A stretch of DNA of 64,000 nt, from NCBI RefSeq assembly GCF_000382265.1, contig NZ_KB907983.1, positions 81,085 to 145,084 of the forward strand, written 5' to 3'. The notes under the pieces are model-generated. The model did not search any database. It was not told where the DNA came from and saw only the letters and a program-made list of their open reading frames with translations. Positions within the stretch are counted from its first letter, which is position 1. Every line of letters starts with the position of its first letter. Position numbers and translations under genes: made by a program. Source of the stretch: Yoonia vestfoldensis DSM 16212. Lineage in GTDB: Bacteria; Pseudomonadota; Alphaproteobacteria; Rhodobacterales; Rhodobacteraceae. Positions 9,270-18,190 of the stretch are shown here, one piece after another.

Positions 9270-9468
9270 CGCTTTTGATTGAGGAGGTATTTTATGCTTA
9301 TCTGGGCCGTTTGCCCGCTGCTCAGCATTCGGTAGGTCGGGTCAACAGCAGACTTGCGGCGGTGCAGCGTGCCAATTTACACCCGACCGGCATCAGTGCG
9401 GCACAAAGCCGTCCTTGCCTGAGATCTGATGTGCCCGTAAAGTTTCCCCATTCGGGATCAGGGTCAGA

Positions 9469-9705
9469 ATGGCACTAATCAAATTCTGCGTCATAGCTGG
9501 CCTAGCCACGCTCCCAATTCCAATCTTCGGATTCTTTGGGTTCCGTAGGTGGAAGGCCCATTATGGTCAGAATGGGTCACCTTCAGAATATTTTTGGCGA
9601 TATATCAACGGCAAGCGCGCAACGGACGATCCGTGGCCCGTCTTTGCTTTAAAAATGGCAATCTTTCTAGTCTGGTTCATGCAGGTTACATCATTGCTAG
9701 GATGA
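9469..9705 (+). CDS. Small membrane protein, unrecognised
   Basis: A 78-residue protein, MALIKFCVIAGLATLPIP..., with an N-terminal hydrophobic helix (residues 3-25), a charged middle with RRWKAHYGQNG and YINGKRATDDPW, and a C-terminal helix (about 58-77). No family is recognised. Codon use is AT-rich like the 90-residue neighbour, and the ribosome site is weak. Between the two genes (9270-9468) there is a strong AGGAGG at about 9282 followed by only a 12-codon reading frame, and otherwise nothing I can assign. Confidence 0.45.
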   Translation: MALIKFCVIAGLATLPIPIFGFFGFRRWKAHYGQNGSPSEYFWRYINGKRATDDPWPVFALKMAIFLVWFMQVTSLLG

Positions 9706-9761
9706 CGGGCATGGTAGGTCAGGGCTCAAAGCCGCCATCTGAATCCCGCCCTCATCCCCCA

Positions 9762-10592
9762 CTACCCCTTCACCGCCCCTGCCATGATCGCCCGCACGAT
9801 CAGTCTTTGCAGCGCAAGGAACGCCGCCAGCGCGGGCACCACCGCGACGAGGCAAGCAGCGGCCAGCAGTTGCGTGGTGGAGGCCGAACTCGACCCTGCG
9901 AAATTATAGATCGCCACGGCAATAGGCAGTTGCCCGTCGCGGGTCAGCAAAATGAAGGGCACCAGAAACTGCGACCAGCCCATGATCATGTTGAGGATGA
10001 AGGCCGAGGCCAGCGCGGGTGCCGCCAAGGGCAGGGTGATCCGCATCAGGATGTCCGCGCGGTTGCAACCGTCGATGGCGGCGGCTTCCTCCAGCGCGGG
10101 CGGGATCGTGTCGAACCCCACCTTGATCAGCCAGACCGACAAAGGCACACCGATCGCCATATAGACCGCGATCACCGACAGATGGCTTTCCAGCATCCCC
10201 AGCCGGTCGAGATAGCGGTAAAGCGGGATGATCACGACCAAGGGCGAGATCATCTGCACCATCAGGATACCGACCATCAGCGGCCCCTTGCCGCGGAAAG
10301 TGAACCGTGACGCGGCATAGGCGGCAGGGGTCGCGACGATCACGGCCCCCAAAGCCCCCAGCGCGCAAAGCTTGACCGCGTTCCACAGATACGTGCCAAA
10401 GGCCCCGTCAGTTAGGATCTGGCGGAAATTGTCCAAGGTTGGGGCCTCGGGGATGAAACGTGCAGCGCCCAGATAAACCTCGGCCGGGGTGCGCAGCGAC
10501 AGCGACACCAGCCACAGAAGCGGCATCAGGAACAGTGCGGCCAGCACGATCCCCGCCAGATACGTCAGCATGTCGCCAACGCGCGGGGTCAT
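9762..10592 (-). CDS. Carbohydrate ABC transporter permease (MalG-like)
   Basis: A 276-residue inner-membrane permease with six predicted helices. The EAA loop that contacts the ATPase reads EEAAAIDGCNRADILMRITLPLAAPAL at about residues 174-200, typical of the MalG/CUT1 family. The N-terminus PRVGDMLTYLAGIVLAALFLMPLLW is the usual first helix. It is the last gene of the operon ATPase, binding protein, MalF-like, MalG-like, and overlaps the MalF-like gene by 4 nt. Substrate is probably a mono- or oligosaccharide or polyol. Confidence 0.93.
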   Translation of the reverse strand: MTPRVGDMLTYLAGIVLAALFLMPLLWLVSLSLRTPAEVYLGAARFIPEAPTLDNFRQILTDGAFGTYLWNAVKLCALGALGAVIVATPAAYAASRFTFRGKGPLMVGILMVQMISPLVVIIPLYRYLDRLGMLESHLSVIAVYMAIGVPLSVWLIKVGFDTIPPALEEAAAIDGCNRADILMRITLPLAAPALASAFILNMIMGWSQFLVPFILLTRDGQLPIAVAIYNFAGSSSASTTQLLAAACLVAVVPALAAFLALQRLIVRAIMAGAVKG

Positions 10593-11464
10593 CGCGTGCC
10601 CTTCCGCATCAGCACGGCAAGATAGACCAGCGTCAGCATCATGCTGATCGCCAAGAGCAGAACCGCCAGCGCCGACCCGCCACCGAGATCGTAGCTATAG
10701 AACACGCGGTTGAAGATGTTGAGCGACAGGACCTCCGTCGCGCGGCCCGGCCCGCCGCCTGTCAGCGCAAGGATCGTGTCGAAAGTGTTCAACGTCTGGA
10801 TCGTCACAAGGATCGTGTTCACCAAGATAGCACCCCGCATCTGCGGGATCGTGATGAACAGGAATTGCGCCGTGGGGCTGGCCCCGTCCACCGCTGCCGC
10901 CTCATAGAGCACCGGATCGACCGCACGGCGGGCGGCGTAAAACACGATCATCGAAAAGGCCGAGCCTTGCCAGACATTGGCGATCACCGCCGACAGCATG
11001 GCGTTGCCCGGGTCCGACAGCCACGCGACGGGGGCGAGCCCGATCAGGCGCAGCAGGGAATTGACCGCGCCGAACGGCGCCTCGGACAGCAGCATCTGCC
11101 AGATCAGCCCGTTGGCGATGCCGGGGATTACCCAAGCGGCCAGCACGATGGTCCGCAACAGGCCCATCCCCCACAGCCCCCGCCTGTCGCCGCGCACCAG
11201 CAAGAGCGCGATGGCCAACCCCATGGCTTGCAGGCTGACCACGCTCAGCAGCGTGAACAGCCCCGTATTGCGCAGGATCACAGGCAGGCTGTCATCGCCA
11301 TAGGCGCTGGCATAGCCATCCAGCCCGTAGCCCGTGACCGGCCGCAACAGCGTCGCATCGCTGAAACTGAAACGGATCACATCCGCGACGGGGATCAGGA
11401 ACACCCCGCCCAGCACCAGAAGGACAGGCGTGAACCACAGCCAGATGCGCCGGTCCCCCGTCAT
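10589..11464 (-). CDS. Carbohydrate ABC transporter permease (MalF-like)
   Basis: A 291-residue permease with six or seven helices, lacking the extra large periplasmic loop of enteric MalF. The EAA-loop sequence YEAAAVDGASPTAQFLFITIPQMRGAI lies at about residues 187-213. It follows the binding-protein gene by 3 nt and overlaps the MalG-like gene, so the two permeases are co-translated as a heterodimer. This is a CUT1-family transporter. Confidence 0.93.
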   Translation of the reverse strand: MTGDRRIWLWFTPVLLVLGGVFLIPVADVIRFSFSDATLLRPVTGYGLDGYASAYGDDSLPVILRNTGLFTLLSVVSLQAMGLAIALLLVRGDRRGLWGMGLLRTIVLAAWVIPGIANGLIWQMLLSEAPFGAVNSLLRLIGLAPVAWLSDPGNAMLSAVIANVWQGSAFSMIVFYAARRAVDPVLYEAAAVDGASPTAQFLFITIPQMRGAILVNTILVTIQTLNTFDTILALTGGGPGRATEVLSLNIFNRVFYSYDLGGGSALAVLLLAISMMLTLVYLAVLMRKGTR

Positions 11465-11467
11465 GGT

Positions 11468-12763
11468 TTACAGCCGTTCGTAGGCGGCATCGACCGCAGC
11501 GGCCGCGGCATCAAGCGCATCCTCGGGCGTGGCAGCGCCCGACAGCACATCACCCAGCAGGATCTGCAACTGGTTGCTGATCTCGGGATAGATCGCCGCA
11601 CCGGGACGGGCGACACCGTTCACGAGCGCTTCGGCAAAGGCGTCGTATTCTGGCCCGTCGAACGTGTCATAGGCGTCATAAAGGCTCGCCGAGGTGGGCA
11701 GCAGCCCTTGGAACGCATTGCCTTCGGTGGCGTAGATTTCATAGGCCATGCGCGCGCAGATCTCGACCGCGGTCGGATCGTCGCTGAACGCGCCGATGGT
11801 CCAGCCGCCGGTGCCGGTCGCACGCTGGTCAGCAGTGGGGCCGGGCAGTTCGGACAATTCCCAGTTGGCGAATTGATCGGCGGGCAGGGTGCCGCGCAGC
11901 TGGGCAAATTGCCAGTTGCCGCCGATGAACATACCCGCGGTGCCTGCTGCAGCGGCGGCGTTGAATTCATCGTAGTTGATGATCGTCGTCACCCGCGAGG
12001 GCGCGGCACCGGAATCGACCAGCCCTTTGTAGTAATTGATCGCGGCCAGCATCTTGTCGCGGTTGTCGCCTTCGTTGAATACGGGCCGGCCTTCGGCATC
12101 GACCAGTTCACCGCCCTGCGCCCAGAATGTCGGCAACCAGTCGAATGCCGTGCCTTCCCAGCGGCCGCCGTTGAACAGCACGCCTTCGCGGCCCGCCGCG
12201 ACAGTAGTCAGGGCGGCGGCTTGCAGGTCGTCCCAAGTGGCGGGGGCGTCCGGCACCAAGGACGTGTCACGGTACAGCACTTGAAGGCTGGTGAACCACC
12301 ACCAGGCCAGCACATTGCCCTCGGCATCGGTCACGCCGTCGCGCACGAAGGGGAACAGATCGTCGATCTGGGCTTGCGTGAAATGGGCATTCATCGGCGA
12401 TAGCACGCCTGCCGATTTGAACAGCCCCAGCTGAGAGCTGTCGATCATCGCGCAATCGGGGCCACGGCCCGCGCGCACCTGTTCCAGCATCCGCGCCTGT
12501 TCCTGTCCGATATTGTCGGTCTGCAGTTGCGTCTCGATCCTCCAGTCGGGGTAATCGGCCATCAGGGCGAGAAACTTCTGTTCGAAGAATTCGCGCGTCG
12601 CATCGTCCGATGAATAAAGATCAAAGGCCGTCAGGCGAAAGGTCATGACATTGGGCGCATCCGCCGGGCCGACACGGTCGCGCGTGATCAGGTCTTGCGG
12701 CAAAGCGGCAGAGGCGGTCAGCGCGAGGGCTGCGGACAACGGATAGGCAAGGGTGTGGCGCAT
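11468..12763 (-). CDS. Extracellular sugar-binding protein (ABC transporter)
   Basis: A 431-residue family-1 solute-binding protein that captures the substrate in the periplasm for the two adjoining permeases. Residues 1-22 (MRHTLAYPLSAALALTASAA) form a signal peptide without a lipobox Cys. The mature part has typical features such as EQVRAGRGPDCAMIDSSQLG, TWDDLQAAALTTV and AAGTAGMFIGGNWQF. It has several Trp/Tyr residues of the kind that line sugar pockets (AWWWFTSLQVLYRD, INYYKG). It lies 25 nt after the ATPase gene. The exact sugar is unknown; no catabolic enzyme is next door. Confidence 0.93.
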   Translation of the reverse strand: MRHTLAYPLSAALALTASAALPQDLITRDRVGPADAPNVMTFRLTAFDLYSSDDATREFFEQKFLALMADYPDWRIETQLQTDNIGQEQARMLEQVRAGRGPDCAMIDSSQLGLFKSAGVLSPMNAHFTQAQIDDLFPFVRDGVTDAEGNVLAWWWFTSLQVLYRDTSLVPDAPATWDDLQAAALTTVAAGREGVLFNGGRWEGTAFDWLPTFWAQGGELVDAEGRPVFNEGDNRDKMLAAINYYKGLVDSGAAPSRVTTIINYDEFNAAAAAGTAGMFIGGNWQFAQLRGTLPADQFANWELSELPGPTADQRATGTGGWTIGAFSDDPTAVEICARMAYEIYATEGNAFQGLLPTSASLYDAYDTFDGPEYDAFAEALVNGVARPGAAIYPEISNQLQILLGDVLSGAATPEDALDAAAAAVDAAYERL

Positions 12764-12788
12764 AGGGTAACTCCTGTTGGTATTATTG

Positions 12789-13898
12789 TCAGGTCAGACG
12801 CTGGCCGGTCTGCGGGTCGAACAGATGGGCGCGGGTCATGTCGGGTTGCAGGCAGCCGGTCGCACCGGGGCGCAAATCAGGACGCGGATTAAGCCGGACC
12901 CAGACCGGCCCCAGCGCATCGGTCTGCCAGAGCGCCAGCGTTTCGGCACCCAAAGGTTCGAGCAGTTCCAACCGCGCGGGCAGGCCGGTGCTTGCCAGCC
13001 GCAGCGCCTCGGGCCGCAGGCCAAGCGTGACAGGGCCGCGATGGGGCGTGGCGGGGGCGGGCAGGCGCAACCCGTTGCCCAACGTCAGCGCGGTATCGGT
13101 CAGCACGCCATCGGCAAAGGTCATTGCAGGCGCGCCGATGAATTCCGCGACAAAGCGCGACACCGGTGTGTTGTAGATTTCCATCGGGGTGCCGATCTGC
13201 TCGATCCGGCCCGCGTTCATCACGACGACCCGGTCTGCCATCGTCATCGCCTCGGTCTGGTCATGGGTGACATAGATCGTGGTGGTGGGCACGCGGGCAT
13301 GCATCCGCTTGATCTCGGTGCGCATGGTCAGGCGCAGGCGGGCGTCAAGATTGGAGAGCGGTTCGTCGAACAGAAACAGGCGGGGATTGCGCACGATGGC
13401 GCGGCCCATGGCGACGCGCTGCTTTTGGCCGCCGGACAGATCGCCCGGCATCCGGTGCATCAGATCGGTCAGTTCCAGCGCGCGCGCGGCCTCGGCCACG
13501 GCGGCCTTGGCCTCGGCGCGGGACACACCCCTGCGGCGCAAGCCAAAGGCGATGTTTTGCGCGACGGTCATATGCGGATAAAGCGCGTAGTTCTGGAATA
13601 CCATCGCCACATCGCGCTGGGCCGCACCCTGGTCGTTGACCCGCTTGCCCGCAATTTCGATATCGCCAGAGGTCGCGGTTTCCAGCCCCGCAATCAGACG
13701 CAGCGTCGTGGATTTGCCACAGCCCGACGGGCCGACGAGCACCACAAATTCATCCGCTGCCATATCAAGGTTGATACCGGCAACGGCGGGCGGGCCGGAA
13801 GCAAACCTTTTGACCAGGTCGCGCAGGCGCAGCGTGGCCCCTTGGGGTGTCTTGTCGTGCATCGGCGCTGTTTGCGGCGCTTGGATCGTCACATTCAT
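12789..13898 (-). CDS. Carbohydrate ABC transporter ATP-binding protein (MalK/UgpC-like)
   Basis: A 369-residue ATPase that powers the neighbouring permeases. It has Walker A GPSGCGKSTTLR, Q-loop FQNYALYPHMTV, signature LSGGQKQRVAMGRA, Walker B RLFLFDEPLSNLDARLR, H-loop YVTHDQTEAM, and a C-terminal TOBE/OB regulatory domain (about 240-369) containing GLRPEALRL. The start is uncertain: ATG at 13898 gives MNVTIQAPQ, ATG at 13862 gives MHDKTPQG, and neither has a good ribosome site; an earlier ATG at 13976 adds a non-conserved leader. It is the promoter-proximal gene of the operon. Confidence 0.93.
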   Translation of the reverse strand: MNVTIQAPQTAPMHDKTPQGATLRLRDLVKRFASGPPAVAGINLDMAADEFVVLVGPSGCGKSTTLRLIAGLETATSGDIEIAGKRVNDQGAAQRDVAMVFQNYALYPHMTVAQNIAFGLRRRGVSRAEAKAAVAEAARALELTDLMHRMPGDLSGGQKQRVAMGRAIVRNPRLFLFDEPLSNLDARLRLTMRTEIKRMHARVPTTTIYVTHDQTEAMTMADRVVVMNAGRIEQIGTPMEIYNTPVSRFVAEFIGAPAMTFADGVLTDTALTLGNGLRLPAPATPHRGPVTLGLRPEALRLASTGLPARLELLEPLGAETLALWQTDALGPVWVRLNPRPDLRPGATGCLQPDMTRAHLFDPQTGQRLT

Positions 13899-13995
13899 CA
13901 CCCGAACATAGCCGTAACCCCTCCGAGGTCCATAGAATCCGTTAAATGAGAGACCAGCGCTTGCAATTCCACGCAACTGGCAGATATCTCAGCCA

Positions 13996-14967
13996 ATGTC
14001 AGAACGCCCCGATCCCGATCCAGTTCCGCGCCGCAAGTTTTTTGGGGCGGCTTTGCGCGTGATTGTCACGCTCGCCATCCTTGCACTCCTGTGGCATCTG
14101 ACCGATGGGCCGCAGGTTCTGGCGTTGTTGGCGCAGACCGAATGGCTCTGGCTGCTGGCCGCCTTGGCCACGGCGCACGGGCAGGTGCTGTTGTCCGCGC
14201 TGCGCTGGCGGCTGACGGCGGCGCAACTGGATCAACCGCTGCGCAGGCGCGATGCGATCGGGGAATATTACCTGTCGCAATTCGTCAATCTGGCGGTGCC
14301 TGGGGGTGTGCTGGGCGATGCGGGGCGCGCTGTGCGCCAACGCCATCAGGCGGGGATGCTGCGCGCGGCACAGGCTGTGGTGCTGGAACGGCTGGTCGGG
14401 CAGGTGGCGCTGTTCGCGGTGCTTTTCGGCGGGTTCGTCGTGGCCATCACCGTGCCGGGCGGTCTGGTGTGGCCGGGTTGGATCACCGAGGCGATCGGTT
14501 GGCTTGCGTTGTTGCTGGTGGGTCTTGTGGTGCTGGGGGCGATCCTTGCACGGGTGCCCGGCCCCGTGGCGCGTGCGACGGCGGGGTTTTTGACGGCGCT
14601 GCGTCTGGGACTGCTGGCGCGCGGGGTCTGGCCGCGTCAGGTGGGCCTCAGCATCGCGATTGTCGCCTGCAATCTGGCAAGTTTCGCGTTCTGCGCGTTT
14701 GCCACCGGCACCGACCTGCCTTTCGTCGCTGTGGTGACGATCCTGCCCCTGATCCTGACCTCGATGATGATCCCGCTGTCGGTGGGCGGCTGGGGCCTGC
14801 GCGAAGGGGCCGCCGCCGCGATCTGGCCTGTCGTGGGCGCGCAGGCCGAGGCGGGGATCGCGGCCAGCATCGCGTTCGGTCTGGTCATTCTTGTGGCAAG
14901 CCTGCCGGGTGTCTGGGTCCTGCTGGCGCAGCGCCGGCGTCCGGCTGTGTCCAGCGCGCCAGAATAG
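13996..14967 (+). CDS. Flippase-like / LPG synthase TM-region protein (YbhN-like)
   Basis: A 323-residue membrane protein with about eight helices of the lysylphosphatidylglycerol synthase TM region / glycosyltransferase-2 associated family. Hallmarks are LSALRWRLTAAQLDQPL at the end of helix 2, YYLSQFVNLAVPGGVLGDAGRAVRQRH in the conserved loop, LERLVGQVALF, and the C-terminal SVGGWGLREGAAAAIW. There is no synthase domain. Relatives are thought to move lipids or lipid-linked sugars across the membrane. Its last 83 bp overlap the 3' end of the convergent mdoH gene. Confidence 0.85.
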   Translation: MSERPDPDPVPRRKFFGAALRVIVTLAILALLWHLTDGPQVLALLAQTEWLWLLAALATAHGQVLLSALRWRLTAAQLDQPLRRRDAIGEYYLSQFVNLAVPGGVLGDAGRAVRQRHQAGMLRAAQAVVLERLVGQVALFAVLFGGFVVAITVPGGLVWPGWITEAIGWLALLLVGLVVLGAILARVPGPVARATAGFLTALRLGLLARGVWPRQVGLSIAIVACNLASFAFCAFATGTDLPFVAVVTILPLILTSMMIPLSVGGWGLREGAAAAIWPVVGAQAEAGIAASIAFGLVILVASLPGVWVLLAQRRRPAVSSAPE

Positions 14968-16672
14968 CCGCGCGCTCGCGCAGGACTGGGCCTGGGTCAA
15001 GCGTCTGCGGCGTGGCGAACAGCCAGCCCTGCGCAGGTTTCGCCGTCGCCGCGATCAGCAGGGGGGCGGCGATCATCGGGGCCAGCACCGGCAAGAGCCA
15101 CAGCAGCACGCCGGTGGCATAGACCAGCGTGACCAGCACCCCGATACAGCCTGCCGACACGATCCAATGCGATGCCAGATAGGCCTCGCGCAGGGTCATG
15201 GCACCGCCGTCACGGTCTTGCGCGGGCCAACCGCCGTCGCGCCCGCGCATGATCTGGGCGATGGCGCGCAATTGATACATCAGCAGTACGGGTGTCAGCA
15301 TCGACAGGATCAGCAGTTCCGCAGCGGCCGATGCGGTGCTGCGGACCACCCCGCCAAAAGCCCGGGTTCGCCCGCGCAGGATTGCGTCGCAAAGGTTCAG
15401 CAGCTTCGGCAGCACCAGAAGGACGATCACCCCGACCATCAGCCCCAACGCGATGGCAAAGTTGGTCTGGGTCACGACAGGCAGCGTCCAGGCATCCAGC
15501 CGGATGCGGACCGTGTCGGTCGCAAGCGCCTCTGTCAGCTTGCTGGTCAGCACGAAACCCATCCAGACCGGCGCCAGCAGATAGGCGAAAATGCCTTGTA
15601 TGAAAACAAACCTGCTCCATCCCGAAAGTCCCTGCACGGTCACAAGGCGCATGTGTTGCAGATTGCCCTGACACCAGCGCCGGTCGCGTTTGGCGTGGTC
15701 GATCAGGGTTTCGGGAGTCTCTTCATAGCTGCCTTGCAGATCGGTATCGAGCCTGACCGTCCAGCCGCCGCGTGCCATCAAGGCGGCCTCGACGTAATCA
15801 TGGCTCATGATCGGGCCGCCAAAAGGCGGCGGTCCGGGCAGGTCGGGCAGGCCGCAGCTTTGCGCGAAAGCACGGATGCGGATGATCGCGTTATGCCCCC
15901 AGAACGGACCGGTGCGCCCTTGCAGCCGCGCCAGCCCACGCGCAAAGACCGGCCCGTGAAACGCGGCGGCGAATTGCATCAGACGTGCGAAGCGCGACCG
16001 CGCGTTCACGACGACGGGCAGGGTCTGCAACAGCCCCAGTGCGGGATCGGCCTGCATCCGCAAGGCCATGTCCCGCATGGTGCGCCCTTCCATCATGCTG
16101 TCGGCATCCAGAACGATAGCGAAATCATAGGCCGCACCCGAACTGCGGATGAAATCGGCGATATTGCCTGCCTTGCGCCCCTCGTTGACGTCGCGCCTGC
16201 GATAAAAGATGCGGCCTTGCCCGCCGGTGTCCTGCACCAGCCGCAGGTACCAGTGGCGTTCGCGCGCGGCATGGGCATCGTCACGGGTGTCCGACAGGAT
16301 GGCGAAGTCAAAGCCTGCACCATCCGTCACCTGCCGCAAGGACCTGTCCATAGCGGCGATGCGTGAAAACGTGGCGGCGGGGTCCTCGGCGAAGATGGGC
16401 ACAAGCACCACGACGCGCGCTTTCAATGGTCCGGTCACGGGCAAAGGCGCGCGCGGCGCGGCGACAAGACCGACAATGGCAAGAGCGGCCCCCCATGCCA
16501 GCCAGAATGACGCCACCAGCACCAAAAACGCGCGAAAAAGGTCCAGTGCGGTGATGCCGCCGATTGTCCCGAAGACAAGGAACACGCCGCTGGCGGTCAT
16601 CGCCGCGATGCCACATCCGGCAAGTACGACGAAACGCGCGATCATCGGAGGAGCGTCGCCGGACGCAGCCAT
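14885..16672 (-). CDS. mdoH: Osmoregulated periplasmic glucan glucosyltransferase MdoH (OpgH)
   Basis: A 595-residue inner-membrane GT2 glycosyltransferase that polymerises and exports the glucan backbone. Two N-terminal helices (about 10-30 and 40-65) precede the catalytic domain (about 85-320). Visible motifs are VVVLVPIFAEDPAATFSR, AILSDTRDDAHAA, RRDVNEGRKAGNIADF, the DxD sequence VLDADSMMEGRT, SHDYVEAALM and the product-gating RDRRWCQGNLQH. At least four C-terminal helices follow. The ATG at 16672 directly follows an in-frame TAG, and the frame continues upstream for 75 more codons that may be the true N-terminal part. The usual partner opgG is not next to it. The 3' end overlaps the convergent flippase-like gene. 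Confidence 0.92.
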   Translation of the reverse strand: MAASGDAPPMIARFVVLAGCGIAAMTASGVFLVFGTIGGITALDLFRAFLVLVASFWLAWGAALAIVGLVAAPRAPLPVTGPLKARVVVLVPIFAEDPAATFSRIAAMDRSLRQVTDGAGFDFAILSDTRDDAHAARERHWYLRLVQDTGGQGRIFYRRRDVNEGRKAGNIADFIRSSGAAYDFAIVLDADSMMEGRTMRDMALRMQADPALGLLQTLPVVVNARSRFARLMQFAAAFHGPVFARGLARLQGRTGPFWGHNAIIRIRAFAQSCGLPDLPGPPPFGGPIMSHDYVEAALMARGGWTVRLDTDLQGSYEETPETLIDHAKRDRRWCQGNLQHMRLVTVQGLSGWSRFVFIQGIFAYLLAPVWMGFVLTSKLTEALATDTVRIRLDAWTLPVVTQTNFAIALGLMVGVIVLLVLPKLLNLCDAILRGRTRAFGGVVRSTASAAAELLILSMLTPVLLMYQLRAIAQIMRGRDGGWPAQDRDGGAMTLREAYLASHWIVSAGCIGVLVTLVYATGVLLWLLPVLAPMIAAPLLIAATAKPAQGWLFATPQTLDPGPVLRERAAILARWTQPDAGAAPAGPRHPAGLPQE

Positions 16673-16900
16673 CTAGAGCCCCGCGCGCTGCGCGATGGCA
16701 CCCCAGAGCCGCCAGAGCAGGCCTGACCTGTCGGCAAGCCCCGCCGTCGTCAGGTCCTGCGGCGCAAAGGCCATCGGCGCATGCGGCAGCGCACCCTGCG
16801 TTTTGCCGTCGGCGTCTGCCGGGACGCCAGGCAGATCACGTCCGCGATGATGCGGCGTCCTGTCCTCATACGGCGACAATCTGGCAGGCGGCTGCGCCAT
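16673..16900 (-). CDS. Small ORF in frame with and abutting mdoH; possible MdoH N-terminus
   Basis: From an ATG at 16900 this frame encodes 75 residues, starting MAQPPARLSPYEDRTPHHRG and ending WRLWGAIAQRAGL, then TAG, and the very next codon is the ATG of mdoH. The segment LPHAPMAFAPQDLTTAG resembles the Pro-rich, cytoplasmic LPxxAPLAMPxQDL region that precedes the first helix in other alphaproteobacterial OpgH proteins as I recall them. It may therefore be the N-terminal part of MdoH cut off by a nonsense codon, or a separate leader peptide whose stop is coupled to mdoH. No membrane segment or signal peptide is present. The 272 bp upstream (to the EamA gene) hold a divergent promoter region without a clear motif. 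Confidence 0.5.
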   Translation of the reverse strand: MAQPPARLSPYEDRTPHHRGRDLPGVPADADGKTQGALPHAPMAFAPQDLTTAGLADRSGLLWRLWGAIAQRAGL

Positions 16901-17172
16901 GGCATTCCTTGCGTTCGTCGCGCGACTGGTGTGGCCGCGCAATCTGTGCGTCCGATATCGGCGGCACGGTTGCGGTTGTGGTGGTGCGCAGGTCCAAGAG
17001 TCAGGCCTGCACCGCCATCCGATGTCAGATAGTCCTGCGATTTTGTTTGGCCAGTCCTGCGCGGATGGCAATTTCGTGTGTGACGGGTCGCAAACAGGAC
17101 ACCCCGGTCCTACCGGGCAGGATACCGTCGGCACGGAACGCGATCAAAGGATGGAGCCTCTTGTCCGACGCC

Positions 17173-18084
17173 ATGCCATCGACAGCCGCAGTGGCAATAC
17201 CGGCGTACCGGCAAGGTGTTCTGCTGGTCTTTGCGGCAGGCGTGCTCTGGTCCACGGTCGGCCTTGGCGTGCGGCTGATCGAGGATGCGCTGGTCTGGCA
17301 GATTCTGCTTTATCGTTCGGTCAGCCTGTCGGTTTTTCTATATCTCGTCATCCGGCTGCGCAGCGGGCAGGGCGTCTTGGCGCAGGTCCGGCGAAGCGGG
17401 CGCGCGGGGGTGGTGGCGGGGCTGGCGCTGGTCGCGGCCTATGCAGGCGGGATCTATGCGATCCAGGCCACATCGGTCGCCAATGCGATGCTGCTGTTTG
17501 CCACGGCACCGTTCATGGCCGCCGTGCTGGGGCGCGTCCTGCTGGGCGAACCCGTGCGCCGGGCGACTTTGATCGCGATCGGCCTGGCGCTTGCGGGGAT
17601 CGCGGTGATGGTCGCGGACCAGTCGGGCGGCGTGACGTTGCATGGATCGCTCGCTGCCTTGGCCTCGGCGCTGGGTTTTGCCGTTTTCACCGTCGCGCTG
17701 CGCTGGGGCAGGGCGTCCGAGATGCTGCCGGCGGTGTTCCTGTCGGGTCTGTTCGGCATCGGTGTCACGCTGGCGATCTGCCTGTGGTTGGGCCTGCCGC
17801 TGGTGTTGTCGCCACGCGACGGTGGTATCTCGATGGGCATGGGCGTGTTTCAGGTCGGCGCCGGGTTGATCCTCTACACGCTCGGCTCGAAAAGCCTGCC
17901 CGCCGCAGAGCTTGCATTGCTGTCATTGGCCGAAGTGTTGCTTGGCCCGTTCTGGGTCTGGGTGTTTCTGGGCGAGGCGGCGGGGGTCAATACGCTGATC
18001 GGCGGGGCCATTCTGCTGGGGGCGATCGCGGGCAACGCGCTGTCCGGCAAAAGGCGCAAGCCGCCGCTGCGCGTAGCGCCCTGA
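17173..18084 (+). CDS. DMT-superfamily EamA transporter
   Basis: A 303-residue membrane protein with ten predicted helices in two EamA repeats (about residues 15-145 and 155-290). Typical sequences are LVFAAGVLWSTVGLGVRL at the start of repeat 1, AIQATSVANAMLLFATAPFMAAVLG, and VGAGLILYTLGSKSLPAAELALLSLAEVLLGPFWVW in repeat 2. Such proteins export metabolites or amino acids. The start is taken at the ATG at 17173; a TTG at 17161, 4 nt after GGAG, is an alternative adding LSDA. Confidence 0.9.
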   Translation: MPSTAAVAIPAYRQGVLLVFAAGVLWSTVGLGVRLIEDALVWQILLYRSVSLSVFLYLVIRLRSGQGVLAQVRRSGRAGVVAGLALVAAYAGGIYAIQATSVANAMLLFATAPFMAAVLGRVLLGEPVRRATLIAIGLALAGIAVMVADQSGGVTLHGSLAALASALGFAVFTVALRWGRASEMLPAVFLSGLFGIGVTLAICLWLGLPLVLSPRDGGISMGMGVFQVGAGLILYTLGSKSLPAAELALLSLAEVLLGPFWVWVFLGEAAGVNTLIGGAILLGAIAGNALSGKRRKPPLRVAP

Positions 18085-18190
18085 CGCGCGGCCGCCGGAA
18101 CCTTTGCCTTTCCGAAACACTATGTTAGCGTGGCGGCTTGCCAAGCGCACTGCGCGCCGCGCGACCGGAAAGTTTCGGGGGAAAGGATTC

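Noticed and set aside
9275..9465. Reading frame between the two small AT-rich genes, with a good AGGAGG at its start
   Set aside because: The ATG after the ribosome site gives only 12 codons and the longer alternative starts at a TTG with no conserved sequence.
3448..16675. Genome-wide TAG recoding, suggested by two in-frame TAG codons in likely continuous genes
   Set aside because: TAG is used as the normal stop by at least the sulfatase-like, flippase-like, BrkB-like, gph and nuoE genes in this window.
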